Source: Amycolatopsis taiwanensis DSM 45107 (lineage in GTDB: Bacteria > Actinomycetota > Actinomycetes > Mycobacteriales > Pseudonocardiaceae). Taken from it: a stretch of DNA of 64,000 bases. Made by a program: the position numbers and the translations under genes. Positions 41,801 through 48,972 of this stretch are shown here, piece after piece (position 1 is the stretch's first letter; each line of letters begins with the position of its first letter). The notes under the pieces were generated by a model. The model did not search any database and was not told where the DNA came from. It saw nothing but the letters and a program-made list of their open reading frames with translations. The DNA is taken from the NCBI RefSeq assembly GCF_000519205.1, contig NZ_JAFB01000040.1, forward strand, positions 21,065-85,064, read 5' to 3'.

Positions 41801-42292
41801 GTTCAGGGCGTGCAGGTACCAGTGCGGGTGCTGCGGGTCAGGGCCGTCGTTGACCTTCGAGGTCAGGTAGACGGTTCCGGTTGACGGGTCGTAGACCGGG
41901 GTTGCGGTGACGCCGATGGTGGGCGTCAGGTCCCCGCAGTTGACCGTCGAGACCGGCCAGGCCGGACCGAGGTTCACCTTCCACTTCTGCGCCCCGGTCA
42001 CCGCGTCCAGGCCGTAGACCTTGTTGTTTTCCGTCGCGGTCACGACCACTCCGTCCGCGACCACCGGCTGGGCGTAGACCTGCCCGTCCACGGTCGCGGA
42101 GAACAGCTGGCCGAAGTCGGTCGCGCCGACCTGCGAGGGAGCGAGCCCCGGCTCGGCGTCGTCCCAACCGGTTCGAAGCGAATTGTGCGCGGCGGTGACC
42201 TCGTCCGCATGGGCGGGTGTCACGAGCGCCATGAGCGCGATTACCGCAAGCAGAACAACTCGGACCCCAGAGCGTTTCGTCACAATCGACAC
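38831..42292 (-). CDS. Secreted quinoprotein-propeller, Ig-like and LGFP-repeat protein
   Basis: 1153 residues. A signal peptide (VRVVLLAVIALMALVTPAHA, cut near 29) is followed by a PQQ-type propeller to about residue 515 (AATGAERDGFPTT, KVYGLDAVTGAQKWKVNLG). Residues ~520-820 are two to three HYDIN/choice-of-anchor-D Ig-like domains (YDFGSAAVGDTASANVVVTA; LDFGQVRTGAAKELSVGIVN). The last ~330 residues are six LGFP repeats (LGYPTTDELVTPDGIGRFNH; ASIYWTPTTKAWAIQGSIRA), which bind the arabinogalactan-type cell wall. Four repeats are almost identical, also in DNA. GTG 42292 is the start. Likely a wall-attached enzyme or adhesin; no quinone-binding Cys pair is seen, so dehydrogenase activity is unproven. 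Confidence 0.85.
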   Translation of the reverse strand: MSIVTKRSGVRVVLLAVIALMALVTPAHADEVTAAHNSLRTGWDDAEPGLAPSQVGATDFGQLFSATVDGQVYAQPVVADGVVVTATENNKVYGLDAVTGAQKWKVNLGPAWPVSTVNCGDLTPTIGVTATPVYDPSTGTVYLTSKVNDGPDPQHPHWYLHALNAATGAERDGFPTTIKGAPTNNPGVPFNPMTAMQRPGLLLLDGVVYAGFASHCDYTPYVGYVVGVNASTGKQTTMWATEAGLSDEGGIWQSGSGLVSDGPGRIIFATGNGVAPAPGPGDAPPQTLGESVVRLAVNDDGSLSAQSFFSPHDNTALNQDDADLGSGGPMALPPSFGTTAHPHLVVEVGKDGRIYLLDADHLGGAAQGPTGGDAVVGMTGPFEGVWGRPGFWGGDGGYVYVVGNSGPLRALKYSSQGPSLTQVGMSAEKFGYTSGSPVITSSGTTSGSALVWVVYSTGPTGAGAQLRAYDPVPVNGVLKMRYSAPIGTAVKFAVPATDGGRVYVGTRDGKVLGFGRPTTAVLATKPYDFGSAAVGDTASANVVVTANRDLTVNSVTADAPFAATLSAPATLTKGQTLSVPVTFSPATWGGATGSLTFGTSAGSASLDLHGFGTQPGLGASPPSLDFGQVRTGAAKELSVGIVNTGTTPETISGATAPSGSFTATNLPPAGTVIQPGATMTVTVTYQPTNGTDTGVSESSEIAVTSDQGSVTVPLNGIALTGQPELALEPTVLDFHTVLPGQSVTKSFTVANTGTVPLTITKAKAPAGVFTSSSPLAEGQVIPPGDELQVPVTFTPTDAYPATLTYEVTGNDGVGAQYVTLNGNTDPITDYYNKLGGARGSYLSDPVSAEYPTAGGGMAQDFRGGSIYWSAESGAHAMGGDILAHYKALGGPASGLGYPTTDELVTPDGIGRFNHFSRADGASIYWTPTTKAWAIQGSIRAKWASLGWETGPLGYPTTDELVTPDGIGRFNHFSRADGASIYWSPSSGAWSIQGSIRAKWASLGWETGLGYPTTDEFTAPDGVGKYNHFSNSASIYWTPSTGAWSIKGAIRDKWAALGWETGLGYPTTDENTAPDGVGKYNHFNKDSSIYFTPSTGAQEIYGAIRARWAALGWERSYLGYPTSGEFAFDGGRRNNFQFGYIQWYPNGTVVDRRW

Positions 42293-42452
42293 TTCGCCAG
42301 AACATTCGTTCGCGTTACGTTGAAAACACCGCCGGCGATCATCGGCCGATCTTCGTTACGAATGCAAACGTTCCCACCGTACGTACAAACTGGAACGTCC
42401 TGCGCGGACAGCGCACTGACGCTGCTCCAAGCAGACCAAAGGCCTCATACTC

Positions 42453-42469
42453 AATTGCTAAGAGCAATT
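42453..42469. promoter_or_regulatory. AATTGCT-N3-AGCAATT dyad
   Basis: A perfect 7-bp inverted repeat with a 3-base centre in the AT-rich 289-base gap between the divergent LGFP gene and the small membrane protein gene. No regulator is encoded next to it, so a distant one would be needed. Nothing else in the gap stands out except the GTACGTAC palindrome near 42380. Confidence 0.35.
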
Positions 42470-42581
42470 TTCCGCCACTATCCGTGACATTTTCGCGTTT
42501 TTCGACCCCACGCACGGTCACGTTCCGCGTTGCGCTAGAAAGGGCGCCCAAGTGCACCCTTCCCGTTCGAAAGGTTCTCCG

Positions 42582-43127
42582 GTGAACGACGAGGTGTCGG
42601 TGACCGAGGTGATGGACCGCGATGGGTGGCCGGAGGCCCCCTCGACGGCCAGCGCCCGGTTCCGGGTCGTCGCGGTGATGCTGGCGGTGGTACTCGGCTG
42701 CGGGCTGGCCGCTTTGCTGGTACACATCGCTGCGGAGGAGCAGCGGGCGGACAACTCCGGCCCGGCGGTCTTCGACCTGTCGCACGGCCCGCGCGGCGGA
42801 CTGGCGGGTGGCGGAGTTCCGGCCAGCCGAGGCGAAACCACGGTCACCGGAACGAGCACGAGTATCACCGTGACCAACCAGGCTCCGCCTCCCGGCCCCA
42901 ACGAACTGCCGTGGACCCCACGCCAGTCACGGCCCACCACGGTCACGCAGTCCCCGACTCAGCCGCCGGCCCACTCGGCCCCGTCCACCACGCCGACCGG
43001 CCCCGGGGGCAGTGGTGGCGACCCCGGCCACGGTGGCGGTTCACCGCCACCGAAGTCGTCACCCCCCTCCTCGTCGCGGCCGACGTGCATTCTCGACTTG
43101 CTCGGCATCTGCATCCCCAGCGGCTGA
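42582..43127 (+). CDS. Single-pass membrane protein with Pro/Ser/Thr-rich exterior
   Basis: 181 residues. A cytoplasmic tail (VTEVMDRDGWPEAPSTASAR) precedes one membrane helix (RFRVVAVMLAVVLGCGLAAL). The exterior is Pro/Ser/Thr/Gly-rich (TTTPTGPGGSGGD-like) and unfolded, ending with a Cys-containing tail CILDLLGICIPSG. No family is recognised. GTG 42582 is preferred to GTG 42552 because it sits close to the AAAGG sequence; neither has a strong site. Divergent from the LGFP protein gene; its low-complexity tail suggests a wall-spanning stalk. Confidence 0.6.
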   Translation: MNDEVSVTEVMDRDGWPEAPSTASARFRVVAVMLAVVLGCGLAALLVHIAAEEQRADNSGPAVFDLSHGPRGGLAGGGVPASRGETTVTGTSTSITVTNQAPPPGPNELPWTPRQSRPTTVTQSPTQPPAHSAPSTTPTGPGGSGGDPGHGGGSPPPKSSPPSSSRPTCILDLLGICIPSG

Positions 43128-43128
43128 G

Positions 43129-43986
43129 TCAGCCGTCGTAGAAGAAATCGAGGGCCGGCGGGCTCTCGTCGGGATGCGTGACACCAAGCCGCAGCGAGAC
43201 CTCGGCCGCGAGGGCCTGGGCGAGGGAAAAGCACGCCGTGAGCGATCGGGCGGGGCCGACTGCTTCCGTCTCGGCGAACAGTGCGACCTCCGCCACCTCG
43301 CGAAGCGGTGAAGCGGCGTTGTCCGTCAACGCGATCACCTGCAAACCCCGGTCTCGCGCGTGTTCTGCGACCCGCACGGTTTCCATGGCATAGCGGCGGA
43401 TGGAAACCGCCACCAGCACTTCCCGTTCGGCGAAGTCCCGCAGTTCGTCCACCAGCGAGTCCCCGAGCCGACGCACGTCTCCGCGCGCTCTGCCCAGTCG
43501 TAGGCTGAGCAACCCGGCCACCGCTGCGCAGTCCCGCAGTCCGATGACATACACGCGGGACGCCTCGGACAGCATCTCGACCGCACGCCACCACTCGACG
43601 AGGTCCAGCCGGCCATAGCTGCGCGCGAGGTTGGTCCGCTCCTGCTCGAGTGTGGCCGAAGGCAGCCCGCCGGGTGAGCCATCCGCGTTCTCCGTGCGGC
43701 GGGCCAGCCGTGCCTGCTCGGCCAGCCACACCCGGCACAGCTCCATGATCGCCGGATATCCGGGCAGTCCCAAGGCGTTCGCGAACCGCACGATCGAGGA
43801 CTCGCGCACCTCGGTCAGCCGCGCGGCCGCCGCGATGCCCCGGAACGCGGTGCCCTCCGGGTCGGCGAGCAGCAGGTGCGCGATCCGCAACTGGCCGCCG
43901 CCGAGCTTCGGCAACCGGCGCTTGAGCATCGCGGCGAGCTCGGCGTAGCTGCCCGGCGCACGCCCCGAGACCCCCGTGTCCTCCAC
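43129..43986 (-). CDS. RpiR/MurR family transcriptional regulator
   Basis: 285 residues. N-terminal HTH_6 domain: LRIAHLLLADPEGTAFRGIA, AAARLTEVRESSIVRFANAL. C-terminal SIS sugar-phosphate domain: ASRVYVIGLRDCAAVAGLLS, REVLVAVSIRRYAMETVRVA, VIALTDNAASPLREVAEVAL. These regulators sense phosphosugars or amino-sugars. GTG 43986 starts the homology. It ends 1 base after the convergent membrane-protein gene. It lies 28 bases downstream of the F420-type oxidoreductase gene in the same direction, so the two may be cotranscribed. Confidence 0.88.
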   Translation of the reverse strand: MEDTGVSGRAPGSYAELAAMLKRRLPKLGGGQLRIAHLLLADPEGTAFRGIAAAARLTEVRESSIVRFANALGLPGYPAIMELCRVWLAEQARLARRTENADGSPGGLPSATLEQERTNLARSYGRLDLVEWWRAVEMLSEASRVYVIGLRDCAAVAGLLSLRLGRARGDVRRLGDSLVDELRDFAEREVLVAVSIRRYAMETVRVAEHARDRGLQVIALTDNAASPLREVAEVALFAETEAVGPARSLTACFSLAQALAAEVSLRLGVTHPDESPPALDFFYDG

Positions 43987-44014
43987 AGCGAACCACGATA
44001 CGTGGCGTGGGAAG

Positions 44015-44821
44015 TCAGCTACCCCGCAGAAGTTCCACGACCGGCGCGAACTGTTCGATGAACGCGCTGTTGATGGTGATATAGGAGACGCCGAGTTCCA
44101 CCCGCCGCCGGCGCAGCGTGTCCGCCGCCTGTTCCGGCGTGCCGGGCAGGACACTCACCGCACCCCCGGCGACCAGCTCGGGCAGACCGACTCCGGCGAA
44201 CCGTTCGAGCCACGGCACGCGCTGGTCGCCGACCGCCAGCAGGTTCATCGCCAGCTCGACGTCGCGGTCTCCGGCGGCCCGCCAGAAAATGTCCACAATG
44301 GATCGTAGTTCGTCCTCGGTGGTGCGCGGCATCGCGGCGAGCGTGACGATGTCGGCTTCCCGGGCAGCGAATTCGAGCATGCGCGGGCCACCCGCGGCGA
44401 GCAGCAACGGCGGTCGCCGCGGCTGCTCCTTGAGGTAGGCCACGGTCTCGGTGAGGTGCGCGAACCGTTCACCCGGCGTTCCGAACTCACCGCCGAGCTT
44501 CGCAAGCGTCGCGGCGGCATCCGGGCGGCCGGTGCCGAGCCCGAGTTCGAACCGGCCGCCGGTGAGCGTGTGCAGGGACCGGGCCTGCCACTCGAGCAAC
44601 CGGCGGTCGCGGAACCTCTCGACCGCGACGAACGTGCCGACGTGCAAGGTCGTGGTGACCGCCGCCGCGGCGGACAGCGTGGTGAACGGGTCGAGTTCGG
44701 TCTGGGGGTCCGGCGACACGAGCGTGTCGTAGCCGAGGTCCTCGGCTCGGCGGGCCAGACCAGTCCACGACTTCAGGTCGGCCCCGAGCCCGCCGACTAT
44801 GCCGAAACGAAACGGTTTCAT
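44015..44821 (-). CDS. LLM-class (F420-dependent type) oxidoreductase
   Basis: 268 residues, TIM-barrel luciferase-like fold. MKPFRFGIVGGLGADLKSWT, RRAEDLGYDTLVSPDPQTEL, then LHTLTGGRFELGLGTGRPDA, PPLLLAAGGPRMLEFAARE. The last two are the classic cofactor-binding signatures of the F420-dependent TIGR03621/LLM group. ATG 44821 (MKPFRFG) is preferred over ATG 44830. The gene is upstream of an RpiR regulator and divergent from an FAD oxidase across repeat array 4. Confidence 0.87.
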   Translation of the reverse strand: MKPFRFGIVGGLGADLKSWTGLARRAEDLGYDTLVSPDPQTELDPFTTLSAAAAVTTTLHVGTFVAVERFRDRRLLEWQARSLHTLTGGRFELGLGTGRPDAAATLAKLGGEFGTPGERFAHLTETVAYLKEQPRRPPLLLAAGGPRMLEFAAREADIVTLAAMPRTTEDELRSIVDIFWRAAGDRDVELAMNLLAVGDQRVPWLERFAGVGLPELVAGGAVSVLPGTPEQAADTLRRRRVELGVSYITINSAFIEQFAPVVELLRGS

Positions 44822-44886
44822 GCCCGCCATCCTGGTGCGTCACGCGTGCGTCGGCATCAGCCCGAGAACGTAAATCGGTCGTACGC

Positions 44887-45117
44887 ACCTCAACCCAGAA
44901 CTCAGCCACCTGAACCCAGAACTCAGCCACCTGAACCGGGAACTCACGCACCTGAACCGGGGACACGCCCAAGTCCCGGCGTGTCCCCGGTCCAGGCAAC
45001 TGTGTCCCCGGCTGGGGCGCGTGAGTTCCGGGTTCGGGCGCGTGAGTTCCGGGTTCGGGCGCGTGAGTTCCGGGTTCGGGCACGCGAGTTCCGGACTCGG
45101 GCGGGCCGAGTTCCGGA
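44887..45117. repeat. 21-bp repeat array 4, inverted about a central hairpin
   Basis: Four units in one direction (CCTGAACCCAGAACTCAGCC type) lead to a centre CCGGGGACACGCC (44957-44969) / GGCGTGTCCCCGG (44978-44990), then about six units in the other direction (GAGTTCCGGGTTCGGGCGCG type). Three of these are nearly identical. The whole array can fold as one long imperfect hairpin. It fills the gap between the divergent LLM and FAD-oxidase genes. Confidence 0.92.
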
Positions 45118-45152
45118 GTAGATCCGAACGCCGGCGGCGCCAAGCCAGCAGA

Positions 45153-46511
45153 ATGGCCAGCATGGACCCCGATCTTCGCTCGATCCACGTGCACGGCGAC
45201 CTGACCGGCGATCCCGAAGCGCTCGCCCTCGCCGCGACCGACTTCGGCCATATCGTGGCAGACCGGCCGCAAGCGGTCCTGCGACCGGGTTCCGCCACCG
45301 ACATCGGGACGATTCTGCGTTTCGCCGCACAGCGCGCGATCCCGGTCGTTCCGCGCGGATGCGGCCACACCGGCTACGGCCAAGCGCAGGCCCGCGACGG
45401 CATCGTCATCGACATGGCCCGCCTCGCCGCCATCGGGGACATCCGCGAGGACCGGGTAACCGTCGAAGCGGGCGCCACCTGGGCCGACGTGCTCCGCGCG
45501 ACGTTGCGGCACGGACTCACGCCTCCCGTGCTCACCGACTACCTCGACCTGACGGTCGGCGGCACCCTCTCGGTCGGCGGTCTCGGCGGAACCAGCCACC
45601 GCCACGGCGCCCAAACCGATACCGTGCTCGCGCTCGACGCGATCACCCCCGACGGGCGGCAACGCGGCTGCTCGACCACCACCTCCGCCGAACTGTTCCA
45701 CGCCCTTTTGGCCGGGCTCGGACAATGCGGCGTCATCACCCGCGCCACGCTCCGCCTCATCCCCGCCCCATCCCGCGTCCGCCGTTACAAACTCTCCTAC
45801 TCCGGCGTGCGGCTGCTGACCCAGATGCAACGCCGGCTTCTGCACGCACGCCGCTTCGACCATCTGCAAGGTCAGATCGCCTGGAGCGAGCACGGCTGGG
45901 AATACCTGCTCGACGCCGCGACCTACTACACCCCGCCGGAGGAGCCGGACGATGAGACCACATTGGACGGACTCGCCCCGGATTCCACCCGGCTGGCCAG
46001 GGAAGACCTCTCGTACTGGGACTTCGTCGACCGGCTCGACGACTCGGTGCGGGAGCTGCGGCAGACCGGCGAATGGTGGCACCCGCATCCCTGGGCGAAT
46101 CTGCTGATTCCCGACTACGCCACGGACGGCTTCCTCGCCCGCCTCCTCGGCGAGCTCTCGCCCGCCGATCTCGGCGCTCCCGGATTGTTGCTCGTCTATC
46201 CCCTTTTCACCGAAGCACTGGCCACTCCGCTGTTCCGCGCGCCGGAGGAGTCCGTGGCATTCCTGGTCGCCACGCTCGGGTACGCACCGCCCCACGATCC
46301 GGAGTCGGTCCGGCGCCTGATCGGCACCAACCGGCAGTGGTACGAACAAGCCCGTGAGCTGGGTGGAACCGTTTATCCCGTCGGTGCCATCCCGTTCGGC
46401 CAGGACGATTTTGTCGACCACTACGGCCCGGCCTGGCCCGCGCTGGACGCCGCGAAGAAGCGCTTCGATCCCCGGCAGATCCTCGGCTCCGGCCTGTGCC
46501 GGCCCGAATGA
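45153..46511 (+). CDS. FAD-binding oxidoreductase (cytokinin-dehydrogenase/BBE-like)
   Basis: 452 residues. The PCMH FAD domain shows PRGCGHTGYGQAQARDGIVI, where the His of GHT corresponds to the FAD-linking His of cytokinin dehydrogenases, and VGGTLSVGGLGGTSHRHGAQ, QTDTVLALDAITPDG, GLGQCGVITRATLRLIP. The C-terminal part (WEHGWEYLLDAATYYTPP-like, then WWHPHPWANLLIPDYATDGF) matches the cytokinin-binding domain. ATG 45153 or 45162 both fit. Flavin linkage and substrate need testing; cytokinin dehydrogenase-like enzymes in actinomycetes act on varied amines and alcohols. Confidence 0.85.
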   Translation: MASMDPDLRSIHVHGDLTGDPEALALAATDFGHIVADRPQAVLRPGSATDIGTILRFAAQRAIPVVPRGCGHTGYGQAQARDGIVIDMARLAAIGDIREDRVTVEAGATWADVLRATLRHGLTPPVLTDYLDLTVGGTLSVGGLGGTSHRHGAQTDTVLALDAITPDGRQRGCSTTTSAELFHALLAGLGQCGVITRATLRLIPAPSRVRRYKLSYSGVRLLTQMQRRLLHARRFDHLQGQIAWSEHGWEYLLDAATYYTPPEEPDDETTLDGLAPDSTRLAREDLSYWDFVDRLDDSVRELRQTGEWWHPHPWANLLIPDYATDGFLARLLGELSPADLGAPGLLLVYPLFTEALATPLFRAPEESVAFLVATLGYAPPHDPESVRRLIGTNRQWYEQARELGGTVYPVGAIPFGQDDFVDHYGPAWPALDAAKKRFDPRQILGSGLCRPE

Positions 46512-47198
46512 TCAGAGCACGGCGACGCTCAGCGCCTGGGCGATCTCCTTGCCCAGCGCGTGGACGGCGGCGTCCGGCGGCGAGCCCACCTTCACCACCA
46601 GCGGCCCACCGAACGGCTGCCGCTCGACGACCTCGATCCGCTCGCCGAGCCGGATCGCGTGCTCGGACAGGTAACGCAGCAGGTTCGGGTCGGTGTCCCA
46701 CACCCGCACGATCTGCCCGATGGCACCGGGTTCCAGCTCGTCCAGCAGCCGGGTGGAAAGCTCCTCGACGCTGCCGTCCGCGGCCGGGATGGGGTCGCCG
46801 TGCGGATCGCGCACGGGGTTACCCAGCTTCGCCGCGATCCGCTCGACCAGCCGGTCGGACACCGCGTGTTCCAGCGCGTCAGCCTCGGCATGCACCTCGT
46901 CCCAGGTGTACCCGAGCTCCCGGACCAGGTACGTCTCGATCAGCCGATGGCGGCGCAGCACTCCCCGGGCGAGCAGGCGGCCGGCCGAGGTCAGCGCGAT
47001 GCCGCGATACGGGACGTGCTCGACCAGGCCCTGCTGGGACAGCTTGGTCACCATGCCCGAAGCCGACGACGGGCTGACCTCCAGGCGGCCGGCCAGAGAG
47101 GTGTTCGTCACGGCCTCACCGCGCTCGACCAGGCCGTAGATGACCCGGATGTAGTCCTCGATCGACGAGGACGGCCGGCGGCTCGGGCTGTCAGACAT
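46512..47198 (-). CDS. DtxR/MntR family metal-dependent regulator
   Basis: 228 residues. N-terminal winged helix: IEDYIRVIYGLVERGEAVTN, TSLAGRLEVSPSSASGMVTK, LSQQGLVEHVPYRGIALTSA. Metal-binding/dimer domain: RHRLIETYLVRELGYTWDEV, HAEADALEHAVSDRLVERIA. A C-terminal SH3-like FeoA domain follows (PGAIGQIVRVWD). Length and domain layout match IdeR/MntR repressors. ATG 47198 lies 10 bases after the stop of the GNAT gene, and a GTAAA/TTTAC dyad lies in that junction. Confidence 0.9.
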   Translation of the reverse strand: MSDSPSRRPSSSIEDYIRVIYGLVERGEAVTNTSLAGRLEVSPSSASGMVTKLSQQGLVEHVPYRGIALTSAGRLLARGVLRRHRLIETYLVRELGYTWDEVHAEADALEHAVSDRLVERIAAKLGNPVRDPHGDPIPAADGSVEELSTRLLDELEPGAIGQIVRVWDTDPNLLRYLSEHAIRLGERIEVVERQPFGGPLVVKVGSPPDAAVHALGKEIAQALSVAVL

Positions 47199-47199
47199 A

Positions 47200-47212
47200 G
47201 TAAATACTTTAC
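47200..47212. promoter_or_regulatory. GTAAA-N3-TTTAC dyad at the mntR-like start
   Basis: A 5-bp perfect inverted repeat just upstream of the DtxR-family start, overlapping the last codon of the GNAT gene. It could be the site for autoregulation, but it is short. Confidence 0.3.
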
Positions 47213-47664
47213 GTCTCGGGAGTGGCTTCCGGTGACCAGCGGTAGCGGATCCAGCCGGGTACCGGCTTGGCGCCGAGCACCTCGTAGAACTGCTCTGCCT
47301 GCACGTTCCCGGCCTGCATGTCCCATTCGACGCGCCCCGTCGTGCGGGCGCGTAGCTCGTCAAGAAGTTCACGACCCAGTCCGTGCCGGCGGTACTGGGG
47401 GCGGATGAAGATGTCGTCGAGCCAGATGCCGGGCCGGCCTTCCCAGGTGGAGAAGTTCCACGAGCAGAACGCGAAACCCGCGACCTCTCCGGCGCCGGGT
47501 GCCTCGGCGATGAGCACCCACGCCTTGGGATCGGGGCCGAAGAGGTGCTTCGACATCTCCGACCGATCGAGGCTGAGGGTCTCGTTGCCCTCATAACGCG
47601 CATGCTCCTCGATGAGCGCGCAGATCTCCTCGGCGTCGGCAGGTTCAGCGTCACGGATAGGCAT
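47209..47664 (-). CDS. GNAT N-acetyltransferase (diamine/spermidine type)
   Basis: 151 residues. GIWLDDIFIRPQYRRHGLGR, then ELLDELRARTTGRVEW is the acetyl-CoA-binding core (RxxGLG), and AGFAFCSWNFSTWEGRPG is characteristic of the SSAT-like diamine N-acetyltransferases. It ends AEQFYEVLGAKPVPGWIRYR. It is upstream of the DtxR-family gene and likely cotranscribed. Repeat array 5 lies 50 bases upstream of its start. Confidence 0.87.
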   Translation of the reverse strand: MPIRDAEPADAEEICALIEEHARYEGNETLSLDRSEMSKHLFGPDPKAWVLIAEAPGAGEVAGFAFCSWNFSTWEGRPGIWLDDIFIRPQYRRHGLGRELLDELRARTTGRVEWDMQAGNVQAEQFYEVLGAKPVPGWIRYRWSPEATPET

Positions 47665-47716
47665 GGCGACATGCTAACGGCGCTTCTCACAACGTTGCCC
47701 GAACCGGCAACGCCGC

Positions 47717-47951
47717 ACCCCGAACCCGGAACACAGCGCCCCGAACCCGGAACATGACGTCCTGAACCCGGAACACAGCGCCCCGAACCGGGGACACGCC
47801 CGACTCCGGCGTGTCCCCGCCCCAGGCACGCGAGTTCCGGGCTCAGGCGGGCGAGTTCCGGGTTCGGGCGGGCGAGTTCCGGGCTCAGGCGGGCGAGTCC
47901 CCGGCTCGGGCGGGCGAGTTCCGGGTTCAGGGGGGTCAGTTCCGGGTTCAG
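47717..47951. repeat. 21-bp repeat array 5, inverted about the same central hairpin
   Basis: Four units of CCCCGAACCCGGAACACAGC type lead to GGGGACACGCC (47790-47800) / GGCGTGTCCCC (47808-47818), then seven units of GAGTTCCGGGCTCAGGCGGG type run to 47951. The centre is the same 11-bp hairpin as in array 4. The last unit carries the stop codon of the epimerase gene (TCA at 47948-47950). It lies between two minus-strand genes, so it is not confined to divergent promoters. Confidence 0.92.
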
Positions 47952-48910
47952 TGAGCGGGGTGCGCGGTCTCGGCGTGCCACTGGTCGGCGACCAGGCGCG
48001 CGAGATTGGACCGGCGTGGCCGCCAGAACAGCATTTCGCGCGCCTTCGTGGTGTCCGCCCGCAGTTCCCGGATCTCCCCAGGCGGGAGTGGATGGTGGGT
48101 GACCGGAATTTCGTGTCCGGTGACGCTGCGCGCCATCGAGATGACGTCGATGACCCTGGCCGCGGTCGCACCGATGTTGAACACGCGGTGATGCCCCGGT
48201 TCGCAGGCGGACAGGGCCGCGACGAGCGCGTCCGCAGCGTCGACCACATGGACGAAGTCACGGACGGTACCGCCGTCACCGTAGACATCGAGTTTCCGGA
48301 TCCGGCCCGCGGCCACGGCGCAGGCGCGCGGGATGAGCCGGCCGTCGTCGGGGTCACCGTGGCTGCCCACCGCACCACCGACCGTGCAGAACCGCAACGT
48401 GACCGCGCCGAGCGCGCCGGTCGCGGCCTGCCAGCCGATGGCCTGTTCCGCGGCGAGTTTCGAAGCGACATAGGGGTTTCTCGGATCAGTCGGGGCGTCT
48501 TCGGCGATGGGTTGCCGGGCAGACGGTCCGTACACGCTCAGCGTCGAGGCTGACACGAGTCGTGGCGCGTCCGCACGGCGATCCGAGAGCACTTCGAGCA
48601 GGTTGAGCGAACCGCCGACGTTGGTCTGGTAGTAGCGCGTCGGCTGGTCGAACGCCTTTCGCAGGCCGGTCAACGCGGACAGGTGGATGACCCCGTCGAC
48701 GTCCTCGGTGACTTCACGCAGCCAGGAAAGGTCCCGTACGTCCCCGGACCGCCAGGTCACGCCCTCGATTTCCGGCCTGGCCCGGTGTGCGACGCCGATC
48801 GGCTTGTGCCCGGCCAGCAGCAGTTGCCGCACGACCACCCGGCCAAGGTAGCCGGCGGCACCGGTCACCAACACCCGCATGCCGCCGACCGCGGCTCCTC
48901 CAGTGGGCAT
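47948..48910 (-). CDS. NAD-dependent epimerase/dehydratase (GalE-like)
   Basis: 320 residues, extended short-chain dehydrogenase. The Rossmann motif is VTGAAGYLGRVVVRQLL (from about 15), the catalytic Ser/Thr is in SASTLSVYGPS and the Tyr-Lys pair in NPYVASKLAAEQA. VYGDGGTVRDFVHVVDAADA and NIGATAARVIDVISMARSVT are typical of nucleotide-sugar 4-epimerases. ATG 48910 is preceded by GAGGAGAC. It is the last gene of the polysaccharide operon, 62 bases after the glycosyltransferase stop. Probable UDP-sugar epimerase. Confidence 0.87.
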   Translation of the reverse strand: MPTGGAAVGGMRVLVTGAAGYLGRVVVRQLLLAGHKPIGVAHRARPEIEGVTWRSGDVRDLSWLREVTEDVDGVIHLSALTGLRKAFDQPTRYYQTNVGGSLNLLEVLSDRRADAPRLVSASTLSVYGPSARQPIAEDAPTDPRNPYVASKLAAEQAIGWQAATGALGAVTLRFCTVGGAVGSHGDPDDGRLIPRACAVAAGRIRKLDVYGDGGTVRDFVHVVDAADALVAALSACEPGHHRVFNIGATAARVIDVISMARSVTGHEIPVTHHPLPPGEIRELRADTTKAREMLFWRPRRSNLARLVADQWHAETAHPAH

Positions 48911-48972
48911 TGGAGTCTCCTCTCGGAAATCGGGCCCCGGCCAGAGCCGGCCGGAGCGGTCCCCCAGACCGG

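Noticed and set aside
44887..45117. Arrays resembling a CRISPR
   Set aside because: Units are directly adjacent without unique spacers, orientation flips within arrays, and no cas genes are present.
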